Shown: piece by piece, positions 6,958 through 7,088 of the stretch
How the letters are laid out: every line of letters starts with the position of its first letter
How positions within the stretch are numbered: the first letter of the stretch is position 1
Origin: Bacteroidales bacterium UBA4417
GTDB lineage: Bacteria > Bacteroidota > Bacteroidia > Bacteroidales > UBA4417
DNA: 7,088 bases
NCBI GenBank assembly: GCA_002389705.1
Contig: DGQJ01000378.1
Location: forward strand, 617 to 7,704
Reading direction: 5' to 3'
Translations under genes and position numbers: made by a program
Notes under the pieces: generated by a model
What the model saw: only the letters and a program-made list of their open reading frames with translations
Told to the model about the DNA's origin: nothing
The model's database searches: none

Positions 6958-7088
6958 GTGTCCGATAGCCTAGTTATTATTCCCACTTACAACGAGAAAG
7001 AAAACATCGAAAAGATGATCCGCAAGGTGTTCTCGTTAACCAAAGATTTTCACCTGCTTATCGTTGAAGATAATTCTCCTGATGGTAC
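6958..7088 (+). CDS. Family 2 glycosyltransferase, probable polyprenol-phosphate mannosyltransferase, N-terminal fragment
   Basis: Only the first 43 codons are inside the window. The frame is open back to 6904, and no ATG precedes the conserved start of the domain, so GTG at 6958 is the best start (read as Met-S-D-S-L-V). The sequence shows LVIIPTYNEKENI, the first strand and nucleotide-binding turn of the GT-A fold, and then LLIVEDNSPDGT, close to the VDDxSPDGT motif of dolichol/polyprenol-phosphate mannose synthases. Such enzymes transfer mannose from GDP-mannose to a polyprenol phosphate at the cytoplasmic face of the inner membrane, supplying sugar for envelope glycans or protein O-glycosylation. 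The motif has Glu where many relatives have the first Asp (VED for VDD). Other GT2 glycosyltransferases cannot be excluded without the rest of the protein. The terminator and promoter-like elements upstream indicate a separate transcript from the PLD-family gene. Confidence 0.8.
   Translation, partial: MSDSLVIIPTYNEKENIEKMIRKVFSLTKDFHLLIVEDNSPDG

Overview
The window looks like a chromosomal segment from a Bacteroidota (Bacteroidetes) organism. The evidence is a TonB-dependent receptor with an N-terminal carboxypeptidase-regulatory-like extension, a secreted protein ending in a type A C-terminal sorting domain of the type IX secretion system (T9SS), A/T-rich translation starts without Shine-Dalgarno sequences, and several close matches to the Bacteroidetes -7 promoter element TAnnTTTG. 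All recognisable genes are on the + strand. Genus or species cannot be named from the sequence.

Layout. (1) 1-1134: the 3' end of a subtilisin-like (S8) serine peptidase gene, followed 9 bases later by a gene for a small exported beta-barrel-like protein; these probably form the tail of an operon. (2) 1135-1502: a 368-base A/T-rich intergenic region with no gene. It holds a 13-base palindrome resembling the centre of a Fur box, a 10-base palindrome TTGTTAACAA, and a probable promoter for the next gene. (3) 1503-4295: a full-length 930-residue TonB-dependent outer-membrane receptor. (4) 4296-4432: a short intergenic leader with an exact TAnnTTTG element. (5) 4433-6745: a 770-residue secreted protein with an OB-fold-like N-terminus, a fibronectin-III-like domain, two phospholipase D superfamily half-sites (each with HxKxxxxD and GSxNW) and a T9SS sorting domain. 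(6) 6764-6800: a strong intrinsic terminator. (7) 6958-7088: the start of a family 2 glycosyltransferase, probably a polyprenol-phosphate mannosyltransferase, using a GTG start.

The most interesting part is the pair 1503-6745. A receptor without a SusD partner sits directly upstream of a secreted PLD-superfamily phosphodiesterase with an OB-fold-like region of the kind seen in extracellular nucleases. One reading, which is inference, is a small scavenging locus: the secreted enzyme cuts a phosphodiester polymer or lipid (possibly extracellular DNA) and the receptor imports a product. The terminator closes this unit, and the mannosyltransferase gene downstream is probably a separate housekeeping transcript. 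I see no mobile elements, CRISPR arrays, tRNAs or rRNAs.
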